IMG/VR virus record: IMGVR_UViG_3300046006_000420
Span: 1-31,185 of that record
Source: a virus
Strand: one strand, 5' to 3'
DNA: 31,185 nt
Within the stretch, counting starts at the first letter, position 1. Each line of letters starts with the position of its first letter. The notes beneath the pieces were generated by a model. That model had not been told where the DNA came from, did not search any database, and saw only the letters and a program-made list of their open reading frames with translations. The position numbers and the translations under genes were made by a program. Shown in pieces: positions 24,462 through 30,997 of the stretch.

Positions 24462-24691
24462 TATTTTTCCTGCCTTTCGCGCACTTCAATAAGACCTGCT
24501 AACCCTTGGGTAACCAGCTCAATAGGCAGATTAGTTACGACCATGATGCGTGCCATGCAGCTCATCAGTCCACTCATAGCAACGTGGGGCGGTTCATTTT
24601 TAATAACGTCAAAGATGGCGTTAATAAGCGCCCCGGTTTGCTCCAGTTGTTTATGCACCCGCCGGGTTTCCTCAATGTCTTGGTTAATCAT
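24461..24691 (-). CDS. Small helical phage protein, unknown function
   Basis: This 76-residue protein starts at ATG 24691 (MINQDIEE), in ATGA overlap with the previous stop and with GGGGGAT upstream. An in-frame GTG at 24703 is possible. The protein is almost all helix. It has a hydrophobic stretch SGLMSCMARIMVVTNLP (residues 40-56) that is too polar and short for a sure membrane segment. The charged C-terminus ends in EVRERQEK. No motif is recognised. Confidence 0.7.
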   Translation of the reverse strand: MINQDIEETRRVHKQLEQTGALINAIFDVIKNEPPHVAMSGLMSCMARIMVVTNLPIELVTQGLAGLIEVRERQEK

Positions 24692-24987
24692 ACTATCCCC
24701 CACTCAACAAACGTAACGCCTTTATGCTGCGCAAGGGTCAGATCGCTTTCTCCCCCGCAAAGTTCACAAAAGAAATTTATGCGTACGCCGCCTCGACGGC
24801 TGCTCGGATTTAACACAGTGTCGCTTGCTACCAGCGCTGTCTTGGTTTGGTAACCGGCCACTGTGGTGTGGAGCGTTTGTTCTGCGTCTTCGTAGCGTGT
24901 GTATACGTTGACATTGCCGTGGTGCAAGTAGTTTCCCTCGCAATGCGGGCACAGCAGCACGTTGTCTTCATCAATTTTGATTTCCAT
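24688..24987 (-). CDS. Zinc-ribbon protein
   Basis: This 99-residue protein starts at ATG 24987 and overlaps the previous stop by one base. C13-P-H-C16 and C74-E-L-C77 form a two-knuckle zinc ribbon, with a long beta-rich insert between them. Short phage zinc ribbons bind nucleic acid or host transcription proteins, but the partner here is not indicated. H22 and H23 lie close to the first knuckle. Confidence 0.82.
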   Translation of the reverse strand: MEIKIDEDNVLLCPHCEGNYLHHGNVNVYTRYEDAEQTLHTTVAGYQTKTALVASDTVLNPSSRRGGVRINFFCELCGGESDLTLAQHKGVTFVEWGIV

Positions 24988-25202
24988 CAGCTCACCTCTT
25001 TAAGTTTCTGCATGTAGTGCTTGGCCTTGCCTGCGTCATCACTGCCTTCTTTGCGGCCAGCACGCATGGCGTACTTGATGATGTTGCCCTTGAGAAATCC
25101 TTGGAACTCCTCCGGGGTAAGCACCGCTTCCATCAGCGCCCACGGCTGGATGGGCATGTCCTTGTAGTGGCTACCGCTGACTTGTACTTCGTCGGCGTTC
25201 AT
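24987..25202 (-). CDS. DUF3310 protein (T7 gp1.7-related)
   Basis: This 71-residue protein starts at ATG 25202 in ATGA overlap with the gene before it. VSGSHYKDMPIQPW at residues 8-21, GNIIKYAMRAGRK at 39-51 and KAKHYMQKL near the end match the DUF3310 pattern (GSHY-x-IQP, GN-IKY-R, K-x2-HY). The family includes the T7 gp1.7 nucleotide kinase region, and its members are usually found in phage nucleotide or early operons. A role in nucleotide metabolism is thus possible but not shown. Confidence 0.92.
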   Translation of the reverse strand: MNADEVQVSGSHYKDMPIQPWALMEAVLTPEEFQGFLKGNIIKYAMRAGRKEGSDDAGKAKHYMQKLKEVS

Positions 25203-25525
25203 ATCTTCTTTCCTTTCGAGAGTTGTGCTTTGCTGTAAATGGTAAATGCTTTGGGCTTCATGGCGACCACGGCTGCGGTCTTGCTGGAGATGCCGAGGGT
25301 TCCGTAGTGTGGGTCCGTCTCTCGCTTCTTCTCAACGGCTTTAGACGCGGCCTCACTGCGCTTGTAGTCACCGGGCGGCAGCAGGGGCTTGCCACCACGG
25401 CGCTCTTTCTCTTCTTCGGTGAAGCGCATGTAGTCAAACGGACTGGCTGGGGGCTTGGGGGTGAGGTCTTTCAAAACAAAACATCCTTTGATGGGGTCAT
25501 AACGGGACAGGCTGGCTAGTGTCAT
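25199..25525 (-). CDS. Small basic phage protein, unknown function
   Basis: This 108-residue protein starts at ATG 25525 with AAGGAGAAA upstream and an ATGA overlap. The N-terminal stretch SLSRYDPIKGCFVLKDL is beta-prone. The middle (TPKPPASPFDYMRFTEEEKERR) is a Pro-rich linker and a charged helix. The rest is basic and low in hydrophobic residues, which suggests a flexible nucleic-acid-associated protein. No domain is recognised. Confidence 0.7.
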   Translation of the reverse strand: MTLASLSRYDPIKGCFVLKDLTPKPPASPFDYMRFTEEEKERRGGKPLLPPGDYKRSEAASKAVEKKRETDPHYGTLGISSKTAAVVAMKPKAFTIYSKAQLSKGKKI

Positions 25526-25689
25526 TTCTTTCTCCTTTTTATTGCGCGATTAATTACTGAGTGGCTCACGTCGAATCTGCGGGCTATCTCTCTGGCGCTG
25601 ACGCCTTGGTCATGCAATGCGTACACACGACTGATCGACAACTCTCTTGGCGGTCTGCCAGCGCCATTTCTCTTACCGCCGTGGGTCAT
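25522..25689 (-). CDS. Small helix-turn-helix protein with GGKRxGAGRP head
   Basis: I place the start at ATG 25689, giving 55 residues ([18 protein letters not shown]). A GTG at 25776 and an ATG at 25743 would add an unconserved-looking extension that overlaps the preceding gene. The head [10 protein letters not shown] is common in small phage DNA-binding and terminase-like proteins. Residues 25-50 (DQGVSAREIARRFDV, SHSVINRAIKR) form a resolvase-type HTH. It lacks any catalytic domain, so it is a DNA-binding protein and perhaps a regulator. The ribosome site is weak. Confidence 0.75.
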   Translation of the reverse strand: MTHGGKRNGAGRPPRELSISRVYALHDQGVSAREIARRFDVSHSVINRAIKRRKK

Positions 25690-25888
25690 GGGGTTCGGGT
25701 CGCTTCTTGGGTAGTGGGCACCAGTGGGTGTAAAAGGATACATCACCACCAAGCGTTCCGTACTGAGCAACGCCACCTATTGACAGCAGTTGCAGCTTGA
25801 CGCTACGCGGCGTGTCCTTGTCGATGGGTAGCCAGTAGGTGTCCGTTGCTACCGCCACGGTTTTCGTTGAGTTAAGTGTGTGCGTCAC
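25673..25888 (-). CDS. DUF551-like small protein, GTG start
   Basis: This 71-residue protein starts at GTG 25888 with AAGGA ten bases upstream, inside the end of the sigma-like gene. Residues 18-64 show [11 protein letters not shown], a central strand pair and [13 protein letters not shown]. This is the W-P...THW-PLP pattern of DUF551 proteins, which are common in phages. The function of DUF551 is unknown. No other motif is visible. Confidence 0.72.
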   Translation of the reverse strand: MTHTLNSTKTVAVATDTYWLPIDKDTPRSVKLQLLSIGGVAQYGTLGGDVSFYTHWCPLPKKRPEPHDPRR

Positions 25889-26411
25889 GTTGTGCTTTCC
25901 TTAGTTTCGCGTGGTGTAGTGCCTCTTGGCGCTTGACTTCATACTCTATGGCCTCTCGGCGTAGTCGAAGCATGTTAGAGCGTGCTCGCTCATCCAAGTC
26001 AAAGGCCATGCGCAAGTCCGAGCTTTTTGAAGGATGTCGCAGGCTTTTAAGTGCCTTGGCCTCGATCTGGCGAATGCGCTCCCGCGACAAATCAAAAACT
26101 TGGCCCACCTCTTCGAGCGTATAGTCCGTGTGAACATCAATACCGAACCGCAGCTTGAGAACTTTGGCTTGTCTTGGCGTCAGGGTGTCAAGGACTGCAT
26201 GAAGCAGCTTGAGGATGTCCCTGTTCTCCAACACATCTTCAGGACTGTCAGTCTCTTCTACGTCCGCAGGTAGGTTCGGCAACTCAGGCATGTCGTGGTC
26301 GTTCTTGTAGCCGAGGTAGTAGTAACACTGCCGCAGCTCATAGCTTGCACCCGCCAGCGTTCCGTAAGGTAGGCTGTGCCCTTTGAACACCTTATTTCTG
26401 GGGAACGACAT
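25872..26411 (-). CDS. RNA polymerase sigma factor region-4-only protein
   Basis: I choose ATG 26411 (MSFPRNK, 179 residues), with GGGAG upstream. ATG 26441 has no ribosome site. Residues 64-130 are a close match to sigma-70 region 4: [51 protein letters not shown]. The recognition helix is nearly that of housekeeping RpoD. There is no region 2 (-10 binding, DNA melting) or region 1.2/3. The N-terminal 60 residues are unrelated to sigma factors and the C-terminal 45 are a basic coiled coil. It may bind the beta flap or -35 boxes and redirect host RNA polymerase, as an activator, co-sigma or anti-sigma. Confidence 0.88.
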   Translation of the reverse strand: MSFPRNKVFKGHSLPYGTLAGASYELRQCYYYLGYKNDHDMPELPNLPADVEETDSPEDVLENRDILKLLHAVLDTLTPRQAKVLKLRFGIDVHTDYTLEEVGQVFDLSRERIRQIEAKALKSLRHPSKSSDLRMAFDLDERARSNMLRLRREAIEYEVKRQEALHHAKLRKAQRDAHT

Positions 26412-26535
26412 GCGCGTCTCCCAAAGGTGATGTCTCTCCATCAGTCACGCATTTGCCGCCCGCGTTTGGCGTACTTACCGGCTCGTTAGGAAATCCGTAA
26501 AAAGCCTGTGAACCGGCTGCAATCTCTATTGTCAT
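26392..26535 (-). CDS. 47-residue phage protein
   Basis: A short frame starts at ATG 26535, in ATGA overlap with the previous stop and with AAGGAGAAG upstream. It reads [19 protein letters not shown] and ends GDAHVVPQK before TAA 26392-26394. It overlaps the sigma-like gene start by 20 bases. The ribosome site equals that of the two genes before it, which argues that it is translated. It could be a leader that couples translation to the sigma-like gene. No domain is recognised. Confidence 0.65.
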   Translation of the reverse strand: MTIEIAAGSQAFYGFPNEPVSTPNAGGKCVTDGETSPLGDAHVVPQK

Positions 26536-26675
26536 GTGTTCTTCTCCTTGAGTTGTTTAACAACGTCCTCAAATCTATCCAACCACCACGATGCTGTCTT
26601 GCCCTCAAGCAGGGGATTGTTCTGGGCGGGACGCATTTCTTTAATGGCTTGCAAAACCTTGTCGTAGTCACTCAT
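26532..26675 (-). CDS. 47-residue phage protein ending in KEKNT
   Basis: The frame starts at ATG 26675 (MSDYDKVLQAIKEMRPAQ) with AAGGAGAAG upstream, and it ends at TGA 26532-26534 in ATGA overlap with the next gene. It is helical, with a Trp pair (TASWWLDRFEDVV), and its last residues KQLKEKNT match the ends of the two preceding genes. The start and stop are both within copies of one repeated junction sequence. No function is recognised. Confidence 0.7.
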   Translation of the reverse strand: MSDYDKVLQAIKEMRPAQNNPLLEGKTASWWLDRFEDVVKQLKEKNT

Positions 26676-26842
26676 GTGTTCTTCTCCTTGAGTTTTTTGC
26701 GTAGGGCTAATATCTCTTCAAGCATGGCCTCCATGTCTTTAGACGCTTCCATATGAAACGGGCTGACGGGCTTACAACTAGCCATTGACCGCATCATGGC
26801 GATAGCCAGACGGATGTTTCGTTCGCTGATCTTCTTGCTCAT
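26672..26842 (-). CDS. 56-residue helical phage protein ending in KEKNT
   Basis: The start is ATG 26842 (MSKKISERNIRLAIAMM), with AAGGAGAAG upstream and ATGA overlap. The frame continues upstream to 26911 but that part overlaps another gene and lacks a ribosome site. The protein is helical and Met-rich, with MEASKDMEAMLEEILALRKK forming a likely coiled coil before the shared end KLKEKNT. No function is recognised. Confidence 0.7.
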   Translation of the reverse strand: MSKKISERNIRLAIAMMRSMASCKPVSPFHMEASKDMEAMLEEILALRKKLKEKNT

Positions 26843-27189
26843 GTGTTCTTCTCCTTGAGTTTGGCTTCGATGGCTCGAATGAAGTCTGCTGGCTTTACTC
26901 CTATAGACCATGCGGCTCTGTGAAAATTGTCAACCTCTACCTCCGACAGCCCTACCCACTGGCGCTCCTGCGCTGGCTGTGCTTCAATCTCTTGGCCCAG
27001 CTTAGTCAGCGTCCACAGCGCACGCTCTTGCTTCATGCCTTGTTGTCTGCCTTGCTCAAATGCGTCTGGCTGTGCCAAGGCCATGCCGCCAACAACGTCG
27101 ATCAGCCTGTGTATCTCAGCCACCAGCGCGGCTGTCGTTTCAACGTCTACTGGGACTACGGCCCCAGACATTAGCCATTCTTCTTTCAT
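26839..27189 (-). CDS. Helical phage protein ending in KEKNT
   Basis: This 116-residue protein starts at ATG 27189 in ATGA overlap with AGGGG upstream. A helical first part (TTAALVAEIHRLIDVVGGMA) is followed by a Gln-rich charged helix and a C-terminal unit VGLSEVEVDNFHRAAWSIG, VKPADFIRAIEAKLKEKNT. The last unit recalls short repeats found in many phage accessory proteins, where LSDEEI is followed by FARAIEAKLKEKN. The KEKN end is thus part of the module and not random. Function unknown. Confidence 0.75.
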   Translation of the reverse strand: MKEEWLMSGAVVPVDVETTAALVAEIHRLIDVVGGMALAQPDAFEQGRQQGMKQERALWTLTKLGQEIEAQPAQERQWVGLSEVEVDNFHRAAWSIGVKPADFIRAIEAKLKEKNT

Positions 27190-27383
27190 GCTTGTCCCCT
27201 TGCTCGGATGGCCTGAGCCAAAGTATCGCCAGCGTATTCCACACTGTCCTCACACACCTTCGCACACGCCTCGTTCTCTGCTGCTGCGACAAGGGCGGCG
27301 AAGCGTTCAAGCCCTTCGACATCGAACTCCAGCCCTCCTACTGTGTATTTCCGCGCCATACGGATGATGTCTTCTTGTTTCAT
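27186..27383 (-). CDS. Small phage protein of the EACAKVCE type
   Basis: This 65-residue protein starts at ATG 27383 in ATGA overlap. Helical segments LEFDVEGLERFAALVAAAE, then NEACAKVCEDSVEYAGDTL and AQAIRARGQ are a pattern I recall from many phage accessory proteins, where a similar AAIRARG end is common. C40 and C44 are spaced like a helix-borne pair. No function is known. Confidence 0.75.
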   Translation of the reverse strand: MKQEDIIRMARKYTVGGLEFDVEGLERFAALVAAAENEACAKVCEDSVEYAGDTLAQAIRARGQA

Positions 27384-27619
27384 TCTTCAAACCCCAACTC
27401 TTTCTTGAACGCAGACAATGCCAAGATGAGGTCATAGGCTTGCGCGTAGTCGAGACAAACGTAGTAGTCCTGATGTGTTGACCTGTGTGATGGGAACTTG
27501 GCAATGTAGCCGTTGCCTGTGTCTTCAAGCTGGCACAGCGTTTCACCAACACGATAGTAACCTTCTCCTGCCACCACTCTGGATGTGACACCGGCTCGTT
27601 GAATAATTTCTGTTGTCAT
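27380..27619 (-). CDS. Small phage protein, unknown function
   Basis: This 79-residue protein starts at ATG 27619 (MTTEIIQRAGVTSRVV), in ATGA overlap with the membrane protein gene before it. The longer frame to 27724 is ignored because it covers the neighbour. The N-terminal half is beta-rich (GYYRVGETLCQLEDTGNGY), and the C-terminal helix YAQAYDLILALSAFKKELG is amphipathic. No domain is recognised. Confidence 0.7.
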   Translation of the reverse strand: MTTEIIQRAGVTSRVVAGEGYYRVGETLCQLEDTGNGYIAKFPSHRSTHQDYYVCLDYAQAYDLILALSAFKKELGFEE

Positions 27620-27882
27620 ATCAGCAAACTCCAAATCCAAACGCCAGTAAAGAACAACAGGATGCAGACCACGGCCAGCGCACCCATGATCGCGGTAAGC
27701 ATCACCGTGCCAACTGTCTGCCATGTGTCTGGCACGGGCTTGATGTCAGAGGGGATTGCTGGGTACGGCTTGACCTTACGCGACTCTTTCACCATTCCCG
27801 CCGTGTCGTACTTGCAGTCCCAGATGCACTCGGGCAAGTGCGGGCAGTCGATGCGGCCCGTGTCGCAGTAGCGTTTTGTCAT
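27616..27882 (-). CDS. Small membrane protein with Cys-rich head
   Basis: This 88-residue protein starts at ATG 27882 in ATGA overlap. The head has C6, C13, C19 and C23 (DCPHLPECIWDC), which could bind a metal or form disulfides. Residues 57-88 are strongly hydrophobic (GTVMLTAIMGALAVVCILLF) and should form one or two membrane turns. No signal peptidase site is seen. It lies far from any lysis gene, so holin or spanin roles are not supported. An early superinfection-type role is possible. Confidence 0.78.
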   Translation of the reverse strand: MTKRYCDTGRIDCPHLPECIWDCKYDTAGMVKESRKVKPYPAIPSDIKPVPDTWQTVGTVMLTAIMGALAVVCILLFFTGVWIWSLLI

Positions 27883-28070
27883 TTCGCCCTCTCTTTCAGC
27901 ATGAAGTCAGCAATGATGTACGCCGCTTTAGCAATATCAAACGGGTCTGTGCTGCTGTTAACAATAAGCCCCTCCATCGCCTTCGCCGCAAAGTAGTCGC
28001 GCAGGGTCATGCCTACATCGCAGCAGTCTGTGTCCAGCGGAAACGCTGGGCCACCTGTTTCGTCAATCAT
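27879..28070 (-). CDS. Small phage protein of the GGPAFP...GMTLRDYFAA type
   Basis: This 63-residue protein starts at ATG 28070 in ATGA overlap with the gene before. It contains TGGPAFPLDT near the start, then GMTLRDYFAAKAMEGL (residues 20-35) and a C-terminal helix. This layout is frequent in phages and prophages of Gram-negative bacteria and is annotated as hypothetical there. Function unknown. Confidence 0.8.
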   Translation of the reverse strand: MIDETGGPAFPLDTDCCDVGMTLRDYFAAKAMEGLIVNSSTDPFDIAKAAYIIADFMLKERAK

Positions 28071-28297
28071 GCTGCCTCCTTAACTTCTTCGGTAGTAGTC
28101 ACAGCCATGTACGCCTTCAGGCGCTTGACACGGTTCTTGTTGTAGGTCACTAGTGCTTGGGCGTACTCGACACCCGTCTCTGCGCGTAGCAGTGCCATCT
28201 CAGCCTCGGCAAGCTCCCACACAATGGCTTGCGCTGGTGTTACGGACTTGACCATGCAGCGGAACTCGGCCCACATATGTTTAAGTATTTGTGTCAT
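28067..28297 (-). CDS. Small helical phage protein
   Basis: This 76-residue protein starts at ATG 28297 (MTQILKHMWAEF) with GGAT upstream. A TTG at 28309 is a less likely start. The body is a long charged helix (VWELAEAEMALLRAETGVEY, then AQALVTYNKNRVKRLKAYM), a pattern I recall in several phages, and probably oligomerises as a coiled coil. It is joined to the next gene by an ATGA overlap. Function unknown. Confidence 0.75.
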   Translation of the reverse strand: MTQILKHMWAEFRCMVKSVTPAQAIVWELAEAEMALLRAETGVEYAQALVTYNKNRVKRLKAYMAVTTTEEVKEAA

Positions 28298-28301
28298 CTT
28301 G

Positions 28302-29156
28302 TTATCCAAACATGGTTTGCAGTTCGCGGTACAGGGCGTGCGCTTCCTTGACGCTCAGGGTTTCAAGCACCTGCTTGGCCGTAAGGGGTTGCGCAGGGGT
28401 TGCGGTAGGGGTTGCGTTGAGCGCAGTGATGCCTCCTGATGCCGCGTGGCGGTTCTTGATAGCCTGCACATCGATGATTACTTTCGGCGTGGATGGCGGG
28501 GGTGGGGATGGCTGGGGCGGCGGGGACTGTAGGCGGACTGTTAGCTTTTCGGATAGCGCAGCAAGCCTCTTTTCTTTGGCCTTCTTGGCGGCAACCTCGG
28601 CCTTCTCTTTTTTGGCCATGTACGCGGACGACTTCAATGGGCGGAACGTGGTAACCAGTGTGGTCAACCTGCCGTCCTTGTCCTTACCGAGCAGCCCTTG
28701 GCGGAGCATCTGGGCAAAGATAGATGTGGTAGAGCTGCGCTTGAAGCCGAGATGCGCTAGTGCGTTGCACGCCTGCGCCGTGGTTGTGTATGGGTTGTCC
28801 CGAATGTACTCAAACGCTCTTTGCGTTACGCCGTTGATTACGGGGAACAGGCGCCTGCCTTTGGGTTTGGTTGGCTCAGGCTTCGGTGTTGATAGGGAGT
28901 CGTCATCGTCCCCCCACGCATCCAGTGCAGCCTGTACATTGGCGTGGTGTGTCTTAACTTCGTTCATTGCTTTCTCCTGTTGTTGAGCGTACTTCTGTTG
29001 TGCCTCTGCTATGAGGCGTCTTGCTTCGACGGCTCCCGCCGATAGCGGGCCTGATGGGGGCTTGTCGCTGCCGTGTAGCAGGCGATTTATTTTTTCTTCC
29101 GGCATTATTTGAATCCTTGGGCGTGGGTTGTGTACCGCACGATGCTTCATTGTCAT
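28302..29156 (-). CDS. Putative winged-helix DNA-binding protein with Pro-rich linker
   Basis: I use ATG 29156 (284 residues), with AAGGAG upstream. A GTG two codons earlier is possible. Residues about 35-75 are helical, followed by an acidic patch (WGDDDDS). Residues about 100-175 (FPVINGVTQRAFEYIRDN, TTTAQACNALAHLGF, LLGKDKDGRLTTLV) resemble a winged helix: three helices then a two-strand wing. After a Lys/Ala-rich helix comes a Pro-rich run and a final helix region (SVKEAHALYRELQTMFG). It may be a regulator or replication-initiation accessory. The domain call is from pattern only. Confidence 0.7.
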   Translation of the reverse strand: MTMKHRAVHNPRPRIQIMPEEKINRLLHGSDKPPSGPLSAGAVEARRLIAEAQQKYAQQQEKAMNEVKTHHANVQAALDAWGDDDDSLSTPKPEPTKPKGRRLFPVINGVTQRAFEYIRDNPYTTTAQACNALAHLGFKRSSTTSIFAQMLRQGLLGKDKDGRLTTLVTTFRPLKSSAYMAKKEKAEVAAKKAKEKRLAALSEKLTVRLQSPPPQPSPPPPSTPKVIIDVQAIKNRHAASGGITALNATPTATPAQPLTAKQVLETLSVKEAHALYRELQTMFG

Positions 29157-29207
29157 GGTCACTCCTTAATAAACGAACTCATTGTCCACTATTAGACATG
29201 TTAGTGA

Positions 29208-29435
29208 CTACTCTTTTTTGTAGGTAATTTCCCACCCTAGTGCCTCCAAGATCATCTCGATGCTTATGTCCGGCATGAGCTGGTGCGTGACGAGCGCCTT
29301 CTTGTTGACCTTATCGAACTGGATGATCGTGCCCGAGCGCGGCACCATCCACACCCCGCCGTCCTTTACTTTGTCGATGAGGTTCTGCGTCCATGCCTTG
29401 GCCTCGGCCATGCCTTGCGGTTGGTGAATGTTCAT
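29208..29435 (-). CDS. Small phage protein, unknown function
   Basis: This 75-residue protein starts at ATG 29435 (MNIHQPQGMAEA) with GGAG upstream and ATGA overlap with the micro-membrane gene before it. A TTG at 29447 is rejected. The sequence AKAWTQNLIDKVKDGGVWMV, PRSGTIIQFDKVNKKALV and a C-terminal helix suggests a small alpha/beta fold. No function is recognised. A 51-base gap with no clear element follows before the next gene. Confidence 0.75.
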   Translation of the reverse strand: MNIHQPQGMAEAKAWTQNLIDKVKDGGVWMVPRSGTIIQFDKVNKKALVTHQLMPDISIEMILEALGWEITYKKE

Positions 29436-29530
29436 ACGGTTCTCCAAACAAAAAGATCAAAGCCGACCACGAGGATGGCCAGCACTAGGGTTGCTGCGTA
29501 GACGATGGTGAGTAGCGGGGAGTCTTTCAT
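29432..29530 (-). CDS. 32-residue single-pass membrane microprotein
   Basis: The frame starts at ATG 29530 in ATGA overlap with the previous gene and ends with TGA 29432-29434 in ATGA overlap with the next. It reads MKDSPLLTIVYAATLVLAIL and ends FDLFVWRTV. Residues 6-27 are a continuous hydrophobic helix. The overlap of both ends with coding neighbours and GGAAG upstream make translation likely. It might regulate a host envelope protein or only couple translation. Confidence 0.7.
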   Translation of the reverse strand: MKDSPLLTIVYAATLVLAILVVGFDLFVWRTV

Positions 29531-29835
29531 TTCTTTACTTCCCATGTAAGTGTGATGCCGCTGCCGCCGTAGTTGCCCAGATCATAGTTAGCCATGACCA
29601 GCTTCTCCAGTGTGTAGGGGTCTATGTCCCGCCCAGTCAGGTAGTGGCCCAGCGGTATCACGCCGTCGATGCCCCGACTTACGTCACTGAACACTATCCA
29701 CTGCTTCGTGCCTGTCAGGGACTTGGCCAAGCCAGTCGTGTCCTGCGCTAACTCTGCGCTGTTGTCTTGCACCTCGGCAACCATGCGCTGCCCGTGTTCG
29801 TCATACCCTCGGCCTGTGTTCCATTGATGTTTCAT
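29527..29835 (-). CDS. Small phage protein, unknown function
   Basis: This 102-residue protein starts at ATG 29835 with AAGGAG six bases upstream. It begins MKHQWNTGRGYDEHGQRMVA and has a helical centre, then IPLGHYLTGRDIDPYTLEKL and a Gly-rich strand ending TLTWEVKK. The first part (WNTGR-Y-GQR) is a pattern I recall from phage proteins without known function. A hairpin lies just before its ribosome site and may tune its expression. Confidence 0.72.
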   Translation of the reverse strand: MKHQWNTGRGYDEHGQRMVAEVQDNSAELAQDTTGLAKSLTGTKQWIVFSDVSRGIDGVIPLGHYLTGRDIDPYTLEKLVMANYDLGNYGGSGITLTWEVKK

Positions 29836-29852
29836 TTACTTCTCCTTAAAGC

Positions 29853-29874
29853 GCAGCCTGAGACGGCAGGCTGC
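29853..29874 (-). other. Perfect 8-bp hairpin before the 29835 gene
   Basis: GCAGCCTG (29853-29860) and CAGGCTGC (29867-29874) are exact inverted repeats with a 6-base loop. In the - strand transcript the hairpin lies after the peptidase gene and is followed by GCTTTAAGGAG, so it has only a short U run. It could be a weak terminator, an RNA-stability end or a processing site. Confidence 0.55.
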
Positions 29875-29890
29875 TAACCGATGACACTCG

Positions 29891-30997
29891 TCAGACTTCG
29901 CAGTGAACTGTGTCGAACAGGGACAGCAGCACAGTATCGGCATCGTAAACAGCGCAGTCATCCATCGCTTGCATCAGCACCTCATCGGTGAGCATCCGCT
30001 TGTTCAAGAACTTGAGCGCCATGTCTGGGTCTTCTGGGTACGCAGCCTCTGCGATCATCTCAAGCAGGTCGTGGTGCATCCCACGCAGCGCGTCACGGAT
30101 GCAGTCCTCAAGCATCTCGTTGTCCGTGTACCCATACGCCCCGTCATCGGCCCACTTGCCGTCCCATCCGGTCAGGCTTGCGGTGCTGTACATACTCTTC
30201 CAATTGCCCTGCATGACAGGCTCGATGTAGGTAGGGTCACGCTCGACAGGCAGCGCATCCCACTTGATCTTGATGGCAGCAGCAGCCAGCGCCGTGAAGT
30301 GGAAGATGTCGAGCGTCTCGCGGTCTGAGTGCTCGTTGTCGTAGCCAACGCTGATGTTGGTGCATTCGGGGATGATGTCCGTGAACTCGGCAGTGTCGGT
30401 GTACACACCTGTGTCATCGCCCAGATACATCAGCACACCATCAGCGCACAGCTCACCGGACAGCGTGGCAGCGAACTCGTCAGAGCAGCACCTACCCCAG
30501 CCCTGATGCGTGATGACGCTATCTATGCCCCGCCTGTCGAACGCAATGGCACGATCAAAGCAGGCCAGCAACTCGGGGCTATGGTCGGCAAGGTATTTCG
30601 CACCAATACCGCCGCGCTCCTCGCCCTGCGTGAAGATGTAGTAACCCGGCACATGCGCATGAAGCATGTGCATAAGCATTGCGCACCCAGCACCATCATC
30701 CGCGCCAAGGCAGGCACCATCGGCGTACCACATGCCCTGCGTCTTCCTGATCTTGTTGGGGCCAGTTTCACGATGCACTGTGTCCACATGGGCTACGAAC
30801 AATGTCCGGCTAGTGTCGTCAATGCGTGCGTCTACATGCAGGTTGCCACACTTGTCATAGCTGACGGCGATGTGATTGCGCTTGGGTAGGTGCGAGTGCA
30901 GCCAGTCCGTGAACTCAATTACAGCGTGTGTGCCATGTGGCCGCTTCATTGACAGCGCACGGGAGAGGGTCTTGGAGAGAATAGATTTCTTGTTCAT
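29891..30997 (-). CDS. M20/M28-type zinc peptidase
   Basis: This 368-residue protein starts at ATG 30997 with AAGGA upstream and ATGA overlap. The two-zinc site is complete: FVAHVDTVH with H70 and D72, GADDGAG with D100, GEERGG with E126 (general base) and E127, FDRRG with D154, and H223 in GYDNEHSDRETLD. This matches aminopeptidases or deacylases of the M20/M28/M42 clan. Residues 240-368 are an added acidic helical region. There is no signal peptide, so it acts in the host cytoplasm or in the virion. Its substrate could be a peptide or an N-acyl amino acid. It is unusual in a phage early region. Confidence 0.88.
   Translation of the reverse strand: MNKKSILSKTLSRALSMKRPHGTHAVIEFTDWLHSHLPKRNHIAVSYDKCGNLHVDARIDDTSRTLFVAHVDTVHRETGPNKIRKTQGMWYADGACLGADDGAGCAMLMHMLHAHVPGYYIFTQGEERGGIGAKYLADHSPELLACFDRAIAFDRRGIDSVITHQGWGRCCSDEFAATLSGELCADGVLMYLGDDTGVYTDTAEFTDIIPECTNISVGYDNEHSDRETLDIFHFTALAAAAIKIKWDALPVERDPTYIEPVMQGNWKSMYSTASLTGWDGKWADDGAYGYTDNEMLEDCIRDALRGMHHDLLEMIAEAAYPEDPDMALKFLNKRMLTDEVLMQAMDDCAVYDADTVLLSLFDTVHCEV

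Larger units (their letters stand above)
26532..26859 (-). repeat. Three identical 21-bp gene-junction repeats
   Basis: The same 21 bases occur at 26532-26552, 26672-26692 and 26839-26859. Each copy holds the last codons of one gene (encoding LKEKNT), its TGA, the AAGGAGAAG ribosome site and the ATG of the next gene, all in the order AAGGAGAAGAACACATGA. The neighbouring bases differ, so the identity stops at the junction itself. Confidence 0.9.

Noticed and set aside
26672-26911. Longer upstream start of the 56-residue gene
   Set aside because: The extension overlaps the preceding coding gene, lacks a ribosome site and reads as non-natural low-complexity sequence.
27616-27882. Holin or spanin call for the Cys-headed membrane protein
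   Set aside because: There is no endolysin or spanin partner nearby and the gene lies in the early-type operon. One hydrophobic segment is not enough for the call.
29184-29210. Imperfect palindrome CACTA...TAGTG as an operator
   Set aside because: The arms are only five perfect base pairs with a ten-base loop, which is expected by chance in this length.
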